Origin: Chrysomallon squamiferum | Lineage: Eukaryota; Mollusca; Gastropoda; Neomphalida; Peltospiridae | Direction: 5' to 3' | Length of the DNA stretch: 11,000 nucleotides | Assembly (NCBI GenBank): GCA_012295275.1 | Contig: CM022669.1 | Location: forward strand, 3,890,494-3,901,493 | Shown: positions 1-7,734 of the stretch, one piece after another | Position numbering within the stretch: position 1 is the first letter of the stretch | Layout of the letters: the number at the start of each line of letters is the position of its first letter | Position numbers and translations under genes: made by a program | The notes under the pieces: model-generated | Databases searched by the model: none | Told to the model about the DNA's origin: nothing | What the model saw: only the letters and a program-made list of their open reading frames with translations

Positions 1-5
1 CAACT

Positions 6-53
<48 letters not shown>

Positions 54-80
54 CACACACATATACATATAAATATACAT
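1..80. repeat. Compound ATAC / AT / AC microsatellite
   Basis: ATAC units lead into an uninterrupted alternating AT tract (about 18-48), then short AC and ATAC-like units that decay by about 80. The AT tract can melt easily or extrude as a cruciform. The repeat is cut by the window start, so its full length is unknown. Confidence 0.95.
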
Positions 81-197
81 GTACTCATTCATACATAATA
101 TAAACAGAAGAAACTAAATCTGAATTGTTCAAAAATAAGTTTTCCTGAAAGAAAATAAAAATTTAAAAATGTCTTTAAATGAAGCTAGCAGCAATCA

Positions 198-315
198 TAT
201 TTGTTTTTGTTTTATTGTTGTTGTTTTTTTAGATGTTCTTTTTATTTGTTTGTTTTGTTGTTCTTCTTCTTTTGTTTTATTAAGTAATATTTGTTGTTGT
301 TTTGTTTTTTTTTAT
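198..315. repeat. T-rich / TTG low-complexity tract
   Basis: Runs of T alternate with TTG and TTC units, with almost no A or C. On the minus strand this is A-rich with CAA units, as seen in tails of some retrotransposed sequences, but no element body is recognisable next to it. Simple low-complexity DNA is the safest call. The preceding 81-197 is unique AT-rich sequence with nothing recognisable. Confidence 0.85.
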
Positions 316-317
316 AA

Positions 318-735
318 AGGAAAATACTAGCGATGTAAGACGCTTTCCTCTTTCTTGCTAACATTTTGATAATCCGTGTTCAAACATTTTCACAGCACTC
401 AAACGATTTATCACAAAGTTACGAACTGACGGCTAGCTCTCTGCACACAGCTCTGCTTATCGCTGTCACAGGGAAAGCTATAATCGCCACAGTTTCGCCA
501 GGAACTATTCAATACCGGAGAACGATCCTTTAATCAAAGAAAAGCGACAAGTTGTGTATGGAAAACACCAAATGAGCGTTTGCTAATTCTTTTTTGCACG
601 TCTGGCCACAAAACGCATAAGTGACTCTAATCATAAAATCAATTGAAGATTTAGTTTGGGTCCCGAGATGACAGGTTTGACTGATGTTGCGATTACTGCT
701 GGTAATTGTATGTGTGTCTAGTATGCGTTGTTAGT
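318..735. other. Unique, compositionally balanced segment (island A), possible regulatory element
   Basis: Non-repetitive and richer in G+C and CpG than its flanks, with no convincing ORF. A perfect TCF/LEF-type core, AATCAAAG, lies at 532-539. Short motif matches are expected by chance, so they carry little weight alone. The contrast with the T-rich tracts on both sides (198-315 and 816-966) is what draws attention. A cis-regulatory or conserved non-coding role is inference; ancient decayed repeat or neutral unique DNA is the alternative. Confidence 0.35.
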
Positions 736-815
736 TCCGCTAGAAGTTCACTTTATAATTGCCAACACGACATTTGGATTCCAAAGAAATCTGCGACCTG
801 TGTGCCCATTACATA

Positions 816-966
816 TTTTTTTTTTTTTCACTTTTTTTCTTTCTCTCTATTTTTATCTTGTATTTTTTTTTTTTTTTTTTAGTTCGCTCTTTCACTCTTT
901 CTGCCTGACTGTCTGTCTGTCTTTCTGTCTTTCTCTCTCTCAGTCTCTTTCTCTTTCTGCCTGTCT
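816..966. repeat. Poly(T) runs followed by CT/TCTG-rich tract
   Basis: Two T homopolymers (816-828 and 863-880) flank T-rich sequence, followed to 966 by a pyrimidine-rich stretch of TCTG, TCTT and CT units. A 124-codon reading frame spanning 728-1102 reads through this tract and is therefore phenylalanine-, serine- and leucine-rich. It is an artefact of composition and is not called as a gene. Confidence 0.9.
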
Positions 967-1017
967 GTCAGAAATAATTATATTTTTCTTTCAAACAAAA
1001 ACTTGTTTTATTTCGAG

Positions 1018-1023
1018 TTTATT
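1018..1023. other. Candidate target-site duplication, left copy (TTTATT)
   Basis: The six bases before the left inverted repeat are identical to 1821-1826, just after the right one. In AT-rich DNA a 6-bp match can occur by chance, and a TA-only duplication (1024-1025 and 1819-1820) is the alternative reading of the same junction. Confidence 0.6.
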
Positions 1024-1050
1024 TACCGTATATACTTGTGTACAAGGCGA
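1024..1050 (+). repeat. Left terminal inverted repeat of the transposon
   Basis: It begins TACCGTATATAC and pairs with 1794-1820. The two mismatches against the right end fall at 1043 (C versus T) and 1047 (G versus T), in the TATAAGTCGA part of the repeat. Confidence 0.88.
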
Positions 1051-1205
1051 CCTTATGTATAAGTCGATGTGTATTTTAAGACCAAAAATTGCGTCATTTT
1101 AGGTGTTACTTGTGCATAAGTCGAATGTAGATTCCAGGCACCGTCACTATTTTTAGACCAGTGTGACAGTGCCACGAAGGCCTACGTTGTACGCCTACTG
1201 TAACA

Positions 1206-1276
1206 TAACTTGCACGAGCTGTAACTTGCACGAACATACCATAATAACGTAAATGCATGTATTACACGAGCTATAG
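1206..1276 (+). repeat. Short internal direct repeats within the transposon
   Basis: TAACTTGCACGA occurs at 1206-1217 and again at about 1222-1233, a 16-bp period. A related ACACGAGCTATAG follows near 1264-1276, echoing the ACGAGCTGTA after the first copy. Short iterated motifs inside a DNA transposon may be extra protein-binding sites or relics of slippage. Function is not shown. Confidence 0.6.
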
Positions 1277-1702
1277 CCTAAATGTATCATACATAGTATC
1301 TCTTTAATGTAATAGGTCTAACATGGAGACCTAACTTACCGTTATATTTAGTCGATTTGTCGGTAGTGGATATTAATGACGAATGCAATATTATTTCACC
1401 AAATTCTTTACAATTACACAAGTGAGTTTTGTTTATGAAATTAGGACCGATATTTAGTGCAATTTGGCAGAGAAGTCTGCATTCCTAGATCATTGCAAGA
1501 CGCCGTAAGGCATAACGCCGTACTGACGGTTTTCTCGCTTTAAAATGTATTTTTATGTCATTAAACGGAAGAATATCATGTTTTACATTCATATTTGGTT
1601 TTGTTATTTAATTTTTCAAAATTTGTTATACGATAAAATTATATTTTTGAAAAGCTGAAAGACCGCGATTATTTTAGATGCATCCCGTAGCAAAAAATAG
1701 TC

Positions 1703-1713
1703 AAAATGGCGAC
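1703..1713 (+). promoter_or_regulatory. YY1-like motif inside the transposon
   Basis: AAAATGGCGAC matches the animal YY1 consensus AANATGGCGNC. It sits 107 bp inside the right end, and its ATG opens a 68-codon frame. The motif is seen directly. Binding, or a role as the promoter or start of a lost transposase gene, is inference. Confidence 0.35.
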
Positions 1714-1793
1714 TCTTCAGCAACAGCTACAAAAGCATTACCTATGTATAAGTCGACCCCCAAAATATTACCTTAATATAGTCTCCCAAAAAT

Positions 1794-1820
1794 TCGACTT
1801 ATACACAAGTATATACGGTA
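1794..1820 (-). repeat. Right terminal inverted repeat of the transposon
   Basis: Read on the minus strand it starts TACCGTATATACTTGTGTA and continues TAAGTCGA. It is the intact form of the motif that carries two substitutions at the left end. Confidence 0.88.
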
Positions 1821-1826
1821 TTTATT
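1821..1826. other. Candidate target-site duplication, right copy (TTTATT)
   Basis: Direct repeat of 1018-1023 in the same orientation, directly next to the right inverted repeat. Confidence 0.6.
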
Positions 1827-2770
1827 ACTTTTTTTTTCGTTTTGTACTTAAAATCGAAACAATCGATACTTTTAACATTAATTTACAATTTAATTACTAC
1901 ACCATATTTTAATTTTATATAAACGCCACATCTTCAAACTTCGTACTACGTTCGGCTGTAAAACTTTACAGTAACTACTTCTAAAAAAAAAACCGGATGA
2001 TTATCATAAAAATGTGTGTTTATCCATTTTGTGCAAGCAAGTTCAGCTTCTTCATGACAAATGAATATCAACGCACAGTTCTTGAAAACTTTAATACCTA
2101 GTGAAATTTTGCTTCTTAGTAAAAATGACAGTTATTGTTGAGCCACGAATAATCTTCAAACTTGGCCGAGTGGCAGTCCTCCTATACGGATGTACGCACA
2201 ATGAATGTATTCAGTGTCATGTATCTGTCTTTCACATTTATTTACATTGACTTACTCTGAATGATAATACACCTCAGTCTGAATGCTCAGCCCTTCCACG
2301 AAAACATCTGAACCGAATTAACGACATTCTACAGATTAGACAAAACTTGTTCTAAATGTGATAGTCACTTTGTGACTCGATCCTAAACTTGCTCTGGCAC
2401 CCCTGAAAGAGAATGACTTTTATAGGAAACTTTTATTTGTCTGTGATAAATTTTCCTTTTAGCTGAGATTATTACTTTTATGCCTGTCTCATTCATGCTG
2501 TGTTTAACTTAACGTTTTAAATACTTTTTTTTAAAACATATTTGCTCTGATTTACTCAGAATAGTCTAAGTGATTATTTTTTATGTGTATATACTAGCAG
2601 TTAAACATTTATTTATTCATTGACATTATAAAAATTTAAAAAAATAAATGACATTAATGTAAATGGCGATAAATAAAAATTAATAACTATAAATGTTAGT
2701 AATTATAATTATAATGAAGATGATATGTTTGGAATGTTATTACTAAATTAAAAACATATGGCGGTAACGA
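1827..2770. other. Unique AT-rich DNA, no gene seen
   Basis: Non-repetitive AT-rich sequence with short T and A runs (for example near 1831-1838 and 1984-1992) and no substantial ORF. A tRNA-type A-box match at 2163-2173 (TGGCCGAGTGG) has no B box at a suitable distance, so no tRNA is called. From about 2590 the sequence becomes very AT-rich. Confidence 0.7.
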
Positions 2771-2830
2771 TAGTGATGATGATGATTATGATGATGATGA
2801 TGATGATGATAATAATGACAACAACAACAG
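2771..2830. repeat. GAT/AAC trinucleotide microsatellite
   Basis: A run of GAT units with a few interruptions passes into AAT and then ACA/AAC units. A 61-codon minus-strand frame over it encodes mainly isoleucine and is a product of the repeat. Confidence 0.93.
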
Positions 2831-3300
2831 CCAAAAAAACAACATAACAATAACAACAAGAAAATATATTACGGTATATGTAACCACCACAGTTGTTCTG
2901 TAAATTCTGTTTAATATTTTTGCGTGCCACCAAACACTTTGTGTAAAAACCTATTTTCTGGAATTAATGTGGATCTTGGAAATGAAAGGCATCAATCTGA
3001 TCCGTCTATGATTTAATTACGAAGAAAATAAAAAAATTTAATTAACGTCTTGCTGGAAATACCTTACAGACAAACCCGTGAACTGTCACGATTTTTGTTG
3101 TGAATCTGGTCTTTAGAAGGACAAATGTGCCTGTTTGTTAACTGTGTTATTGGATTAGATGTTTTTAAATACGATACTAATATCTGAGTGTTCTTCAGGA
3201 CCTTGGTGATAGTCGAAAAGAATTTTTGATTTTCCTTTAAATATATTCACGTTAAGATGTGATATTGTTATTCTGTACTGCTTGTTTTTATAGTAGCCAT
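2831..3300. other. Unique DNA, no gene seen
   Basis: Moderately AT-rich and non-repetitive. It contains short A-rich and T-rich stretches (about 3020-3040) but no recognisable coding, RNA or mobile sequence. Confidence 0.65.
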
Positions 3301-3314
3301 CATTATTATTCTTG

Positions 3315-3545
3315 GTAGTAGTAGTAGTAATAGCAGTAGTGGCCGTAATAGTATTAGTAATAATAACAGTAGTAGTAGTAGTAGTAATAGTAATAGTAAT
3401 GTAATAATAGTAGTAGTAATAATAGTAGTTGTAGTAGTAGCAGTAGTAGTAGTAGTACAAGTAGTAATTATAATAGCAGTATTGCAGCAAAGTGGTTGTA
3501 TTTTCCTAATAGTAGACGTAATAAAAGTACAGCTAGTAGTATCAG
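3315..3545. repeat. Degenerate AGT/AAT trinucleotide array
   Basis: Dense AGT units mixed with AAT, AGC and AAC units run from 3315 to about 3482, with sparser copies to 3545. The minus-strand frame 3155-3490 is tyrosine/threonine-rich only because it reads the repeat, so no gene is called. The many point interruptions suggest an old array that no longer slips freely. Confidence 0.93.
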
Positions 3546-3595
3546 TTTTTTAATGTGATAATACTCGAAGTTGAAGAGTACTTAGAAGAATTAGT

Positions 3596-3626
3596 GTTTT
3601 TTGTTTGTTTGTTGTTGTTTTTTTCT
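3596..3626. repeat. T/TTG low-complexity tract
   Basis: Short stretch of TTTG and TTG units followed by a T run. It resembles the larger tract at 198-315. Confidence 0.8.
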
Positions 3627-3666
3627 TTAAAAATGACACAAGCTTTACTGGAAATCTCAGCAGGAC

Positions 3667-3845
3667 AAAAAAAAAAAAAAAAAATACATGGGGAAAAAGA
3701 AAATTAAAATTTATTTTTGATTGAGATTCACTATTTGCAGTTTTAATCTGATCCCATTCTAAATGGATAAATAAACTATTCTGAAATTTGTGTGTTAAAA
3801 ACGATTCATTTCAAATTAAGCATTTTTTTTTTTTTTTTTTTTTTT
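3667..3845. repeat. Poly(A) and poly(T) runs enclosing a short AT-rich segment
   Basis: An 18-base A run (3667-3684) and a 23-base T run (3823-3845) lie in inverted orientation around 138 bp of unique AT-rich sequence. They could be two independent homopolymers or the tails of two short retroposed fragments. The sequence between shows no recognisable SINE head. Confidence 0.85.
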
Positions 3846-4310
3846 CTCTCCACTGACGAAATCCCGCTTTCAGCAAACAATCTCAGCGAATCTGTCAGTT
3901 AAATTCGCCGGTGCAATTAAAATATTGCGCGGGGAAGTAGCGTTTAGAAGGTCGGTGGAAGAGGGCTACAAATCCCGGATCTTTTCAATCGACACTTGGA
4001 CATGTGGGTTTGATGTTGAGTAAACGTTTTGTTCGATAGTTCCAAAGCTTTTTTTCCGAACGACATGTCACCGTTTCGTCGATAATCACAAGTTAGAGGG
4101 GGAAGATGAACTTGGTAATTCTTTCAAACGATTTCTTTCGAAAAAGAGTTATCGATTCCCATCGCAGAGTGCAGCTGGTTTGCGCCTGCCCAGAAAAAAG
4201 AAAAACAGGACTGGTTTTCAGACGTTTGCTAACGCGGTCGATACTTTTAATGCAAGTTCAAATTATGTTCAATTAACCCGTTGAAAGAATTCGGTGCCCA
4301 CTCCTAAACT
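3846..4310. other. Unique, CpG-containing segment (island B), possible regulatory element
   Basis: Non-repetitive and more balanced in base composition than its surroundings, with several CpGs (for example around 3906-3932) and no good ORF. Motif-like sequences include TGTCAGTT at 3893-3900, GTAAAC (forkhead core) at 4019-4024, ATCGAT at 4151-4156 and CAGCTG (E-box) at 4172-4177. It begins directly after the poly(T) run. A cis-regulatory role is inference from composition and motif clustering. Confidence 0.35.
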
Positions 4311-4330
4311 AAAACTCAAAGAAAAATACT

Positions 4331-4668
4331 GTTGCTTCCAACTAATTGTAAAATGTAGTTTCCTCAATAGTTATATTTTCATGAACAAACAAAAAAAATA
4401 AAAATAAAAATAAAAGTTCCATCCCAATTTTGCAAATGGGCTATTCAGTGACTATACTGCTTCCTGAAAACAAAACGTAATTTTCTCAAATCTGACTAAT
4501 TTTCGTCTGGAATTTTTTCAAGATAATGATCCTGCTCGCCGTTTGTTGTTTTGGCCATCAGCTTTTAGATGATGATGTAAAGAAGAAAACATGCTGAAAA
4601 ACAGCTATTGAGAAACTGTAATTGTGAGCTTAATTTGGCGTTGATTTCAACGTAATTTCCTCAATTTT
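4331..4668 (+). repeat. Short diverged repeats sharing GTAATTTYCTCAA
   Basis: Related motifs occur at 4355-4370, 4477-4490 and 4652-4668 (GTAGTTTCCTCAATAG, GTAATTTTCTCAAA, GTAATTTCCTCAATTTT). The first two are also preceded by similar sequence, ATACTG then GCTTCC within about 20-30 bp. Spacing is uneven (122 and 175 bp). This could be a decayed local duplication or chance similarity in AT-rich DNA. Confidence 0.4.
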
Positions 4669-4879
4669 AGGCTCTGTGTTGATAGTTCTAAAGTCAGACA
4701 GTTCAATTTCGACGTCAGATGATCTAATGTTTCATTTCGACATTAAAACTTTTATTTGGCTTTAAACACAGGAACTACAAAATACTGTTCAAAGAAAACA
4801 ACTTTATTTCCTGATTTACCGCTAATAACATTCTGGGTGCAGGACAATTAGTTTCTGCTCAGTGCGTCTGAGTCGGTTT

Positions 4880-4888
4880 AAGGTAAGT
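4880..4888 (+). other. Consensus 5' splice-donor sequence
   Basis: AAG followed by GTAAGT is a perfect match to the animal U1-type donor consensus, with the putative intron beginning at 4883. Possible acceptors just upstream are TGCAG ending at 4842 and GCTCAG ending at 4862, giving 40- or 20-base exons. No coding context supports it, so a non-coding RNA exon or a chance match is possible. Confidence 0.2.
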
Positions 4889-4889
4889 A

Positions 4890-5400
4890 GAAATGTATCA
4901 CTAAGAAAAGCTGAGAACAGCAAACAACCCAAAAGAACCAGGTGTTTTGTTTTGTAAACTAACACTAAGAGAGGAATTTGCCAAATCTCTCTCGAGGTAA
5001 ATTTTTCCTTGTACACGTTTATGTTTTTAAGAATCCGGCAGAAAACGTTGATCTGTTAATAGATCAGCAGGGAGAATTCATTGCTGTTGGGCTTTGTTTT
5101 TCTGGGGTTTTTTTTTTGTTTTACATCATACGTGTGAAGGAAGGAGATCACAGGTAATTAAGGTTTTAATAAATAAACACAATGTGCACAACTGACGTTA
5201 AACGTTGAAAGTGCTGAGAGAAAGGACTGCACCGTTCATAGATTGATTGCTGTAGAACTGTAATCTTATATTTAAAGCTCTGAAACTGGGTAACATTATT
5301 GGTTGGAACTAAAAGAAACAGTGATAAGCAAATGTATTTTAAAAGATGATGAATGCTGCTGTTTCCAGTGAATATTAATCTATGCTCACTGAATGTATTA
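4890..5400. other. Unique DNA, no gene seen
   Basis: Non-repetitive sequence apart from a T run near 5107-5117. It holds a small palindrome, TGATCT/AGATCA, around 5049-5066. A 64-codon minus-strand frame at 4822-5016 has a hydrophobic middle but matches no family I recognise. Confidence 0.6.
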
Positions 5401-5401
5401 A

Positions 5402-5476
5402 ACAGACAGTTTACAAAAATGTAAATACAGATATAAACTTTTTAAGTTTATGTCTAACTTTTTTTGCAATGTCTGT
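5402..5476 (+). other. 75-nt foldback hairpin
   Basis: Three stems stack in order: 5402-5408 with 5470-5476 (7 bp), 5411-5419 with 5461-5469 (8 of 9 paired), and 5429-5440 with 5444-5455 (12 pairs including one T-G wobble) around a 3-base loop. The interruptions are a 2-base bulge and a 9-by-5 internal loop. The size is in the range of a small-RNA precursor, but the loop is very small and the stem AT-rich. It could equally be a decayed palindromic repeat. The fold is visible; expression is not. Confidence 0.4.
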
Positions 5477-5559
5477 ATCACTGAGGTCAGTACCTAAATG
5501 AGTAAACAAGTTAGAAAAACTATGATTTTGGTAAAAAAAAATGAAGCGAGTTTCTCTGA

Positions 5560-5585
5560 AAATAAATAAATTAATAAATAAATTT
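5560..5585. repeat. AAAT tetranucleotide repeat
   Basis: Short run of AAAT/AATA units with one interruption (TTAATAAATA). Confidence 0.8.
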
Positions 5586-5594
5586 TATCAGTAA

Positions 5595-5850
5595 TAAAAA
5601 CCAAAACAGCAGCAGTTGTAGTTGTGGTAAAAAAAATAAAAAAAATAGTAGCCTACAGCAGAAAACTAGAAGTTGTAAAGGTTGGGGTTCTAGTACCAGC
5701 AGCAGCAACAGAAGTAATAGTAGTAGCAATAGCAGCAGTAGCAGCAACAGCAGAAATAGTAGTAGAAATAGTTATTGTTGTTGTTGTAACTGTTGTTTTA
5801 GCAGCAGCAATAGCAAGAAAAGAAAAAAGAAAAAAAAAAGATAAAAAAAG
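5595..5850. repeat. Degenerate AGC/AGT/GTT array with A-rich flanks
   Basis: AGC, AGT and GTT trinucleotides dominate from about 5608 to 5815. They are interrupted by A runs at 5629-5645 and followed by an A/G-rich stretch to about 5850. Overlapping frames on both strands (5624-5896 plus, 5653-5913 minus) read as alanine/valine- or threonine-rich low-complexity peptides. This is what such a repeat gives in any frame, so neither is called as a gene. Confidence 0.92.
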
Positions 5851-5939
5851 AAGAGGAAGTACGGGGATGATGCTCATGAATTTCAGATTATTCTGAGCAG
5901 TTATTCTAAACAAATAAGAGATTTTATATCCAGTGCTTT

Positions 5940-6330
5940 AGCAGTCCAGTCAGAACGGCGGTGTGTGTGGAAAAGAGAGGAACAATAACGCGAAGTCGTA
6001 AGTCAAGACAAAATGCCTGTCTGTCATCTGGTATTAATTTTCTTCAATAACGCCGGGATGTAGGAAGCTGGCCTTTACTCTCGACTCTCATCTATTTGTA
6101 TTAAACTAGCAACGAACAACGCAAAACATGTGTTTTTATCCAGGAAACGGGAAGAGATGTCGGAGAGATGTCTTCCCGACAATTAAAAGTTTATCTCTGT
6201 TTTATGAACCTCTTGCGACGTGACTTCGCCGACATCATCCCGGCTCTGCGGCGAGTTCTTCACGTCCCCGTTCAGTGGGCGGACCGCGAAATCCAACAGT
6301 CCACTTTAAACGAAGATTAATATTTACCAA
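5940..6330. other. GC-richer unique segment (island C), possible regulatory or coding element
   Basis: One of the most GC- and CpG-rich parts of the window, most strongly at 6209-6295. It sits between an A-rich repeat and ordinary AT-rich DNA. Motif-like sequences include AACAAT (SOX core) at 5981-5986, TTTATGA (CDX/Abd-B-like) at 6201-6207 and GGGCGG (GC box) at 6277-6282. A GAGATGTC direct repeat lies at 6154-6161 and 6165-6172. It also holds the 50-codon ORF at 6168-6320. Regulatory element, small gene or exon are all possible; sequence alone does not decide. Confidence 0.4.
6168..6320 (+). CDS. Candidate 50-codon small ORF of unknown function
   Basis: An uninterrupted frame of 50 codons ends in TAA at 6318-6320. 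Unlike the repeat-derived frames of this window, its product is a mixed-composition peptide. It starts MSSRQLKVYL, has a leucine/arginine-rich middle (NLLRRDF, PALRRVLHV) that could form an amphipathic helix, and ends in an acidic tail (LNED). I do not recognise the family, and no signal peptide or metal-binding motif is visible. The start has a purine at -3. The frame stays open upstream to 6105, and a pyrimidine-rich TTTTTATCCAG ending at 6143 resembles a splice acceptor, so it could instead be part of an exon. An equally long frame lacking an ATG in island D shows that GC-richer DNA here can stay open by chance. Confidence 0.2.
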   Translation: MSSRQLKVYLCFMNLLRRDFADIIPALRRVLHVPVQWADREIQQSTLNED

Positions 6331-6767
6331 GCAACCACTGGTGTTGTTTTTTCATATCTCCTGAAAATGGGTTTATTTTTTCAATTCTCGCTTCAAAGAG
6401 TAACATTCAAATGCTGATGGCCAAAGCAATTAAATAGATAAAGCTACTGAATATCATATTTGGCTTTTTTTTTTTTTTTTTTTTTTTAGAGTAATGTTTT
6501 TCAATGCATATCACATTAATGATGGCGTTCAGATCAGTTTGAGTGAAGCTGAGTAATTAAACGTTGTATCTAAAGTTTAATCAACACCTTTGCATTTTAA
6601 CACGCAGCGTTTTTGATTATCTTTAGCTAACATGGCTTATGTTCGTTTTAAGCTGAGATAACTGTGATGGTTTAGAAAAAGTAAACTTATATCGTTTGCT
6701 TATTGTGAAAAGAAGTGATGTCTAATTCAGTTAATTATATTCATGCATGCATGCTAGCATATATATC
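6331..6767. other. Unique AT-rich DNA with a 23-base T run
   Basis: Ordinary AT-rich sequence without a recognisable gene. It contains a 23-base T homopolymer at 6465-6487 and a CATGCATGCATG palindrome near 6742-6753, just ahead of the purine tract. Confidence 0.7.
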
Positions 6768-7465
<698 letters not shown>

Positions 7466-7470
7466 ATTAT

Positions 7471-7475
7471 CTCTC

Positions 7476-7527
<52 letters not shown>
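7471..7527. repeat. TCTA then TA microsatellite
   Basis: CT/TCTA units (7471-7490) run into an alternating TA tract (about 7491-7527). Frames across it on both strands give isoleucine/tyrosine repeats and are not genes. Confidence 0.95.
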
Positions 7528-7529
<2 letters not shown>

Positions 7530-7602
7530 TATGATACATAATATATGCATATGCACATGCACACGCAAACTTATACATGGCATTCGTGGACACAACTAAG
7601 TT

Positions 7603-7684
7603 CACATACATACAAAATACATACATACATACATACACACACATGCACACATACATACACACACATACATAAAGACATACCCAT
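7603..7684. repeat. ATAC/AC microsatellite
   Basis: ATAC tetranucleotides interspersed with AC and CACATGCACA-like variants. The same family of units recurs at 1-80, 9720-10030 (as GTAT) and 10920-11000. Confidence 0.95.
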
Positions 7685-7734
7685 ATCATATTAAAAACAT
7701 TCCTTACACGTGAAAACAGGAGAGGACGAATAAA

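Larger units (their letters stand above)
1024..1820. mobile_element. Non-autonomous DNA transposon (MITE-like) with terminal inverted repeats
   Basis: The left end (1024-1050) and the reverse complement of the right end (1794-1820) match at 25 of 27 positions, with the first 19, TACCGTATATACTTGTGTA, identical. The element is flanked by the direct repeat TTTATT at 1018-1023 and 1821-1826, as expected of a target-site duplication. If the outer TA belongs to the target instead, the insertion would be a TA-duplicating one of the Tc1/mariner/pogo type. Subterminal copies of the core TATAAGTCGA lie inside both ends, like transposase binding sites. The 797-bp interior has no transposase-like ORF; a 68-codon frame from 1706 runs out of the right end into flanking DNA and matches nothing I recognise. 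The superfamily is left open. Near-identical ends suggest limited divergence since insertion. It must depend on a transposase encoded elsewhere. Confidence 0.85.

Noticed and set aside
728-1102. 124-codon phenylalanine/leucine/serine-rich frame that looks like membrane segments
   Set aside because: Hydrophobicity comes from T and CT runs, and the frame ends inside the transposon's left end, so it cannot be a conserved gene.
2163-2173. tRNA-type A-box TGGCCGAGTGG
   Set aside because: The match is exact, but there is no B box within tRNA distance and no acceptor stem. The nearest weak B-box-like sequence (2374-2383) is 200 bp away. It could be a chance hit or a very old SINE head; evidence is too thin.
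4822-5016. 64-codon minus-strand frame with one hydrophobic segment
   Set aside because: It is in unique DNA and looks less artificial than the others, but no family, splice context or codon signal supports it, and one hydrophobic stretch is common by chance in AT-rich DNA.
5624-5896. 90-codon alanine/valine-rich frame with a basic tail
   Set aside because: It resembles a membrane peptide but is composed of degenerate AGC/AGT/GTT units, and the opposite strand is equally open.
5998-6143. Possible 146-bp intron (GTAAGT donor at 5998, TTTTTATCCAG acceptor ending at 6143) joining an upstream exon to the small ORF
   Set aside because: The upstream frame in the phase needed to join the ORF has a TAA stop nine bases before the donor, so the spliced reading frame fails.
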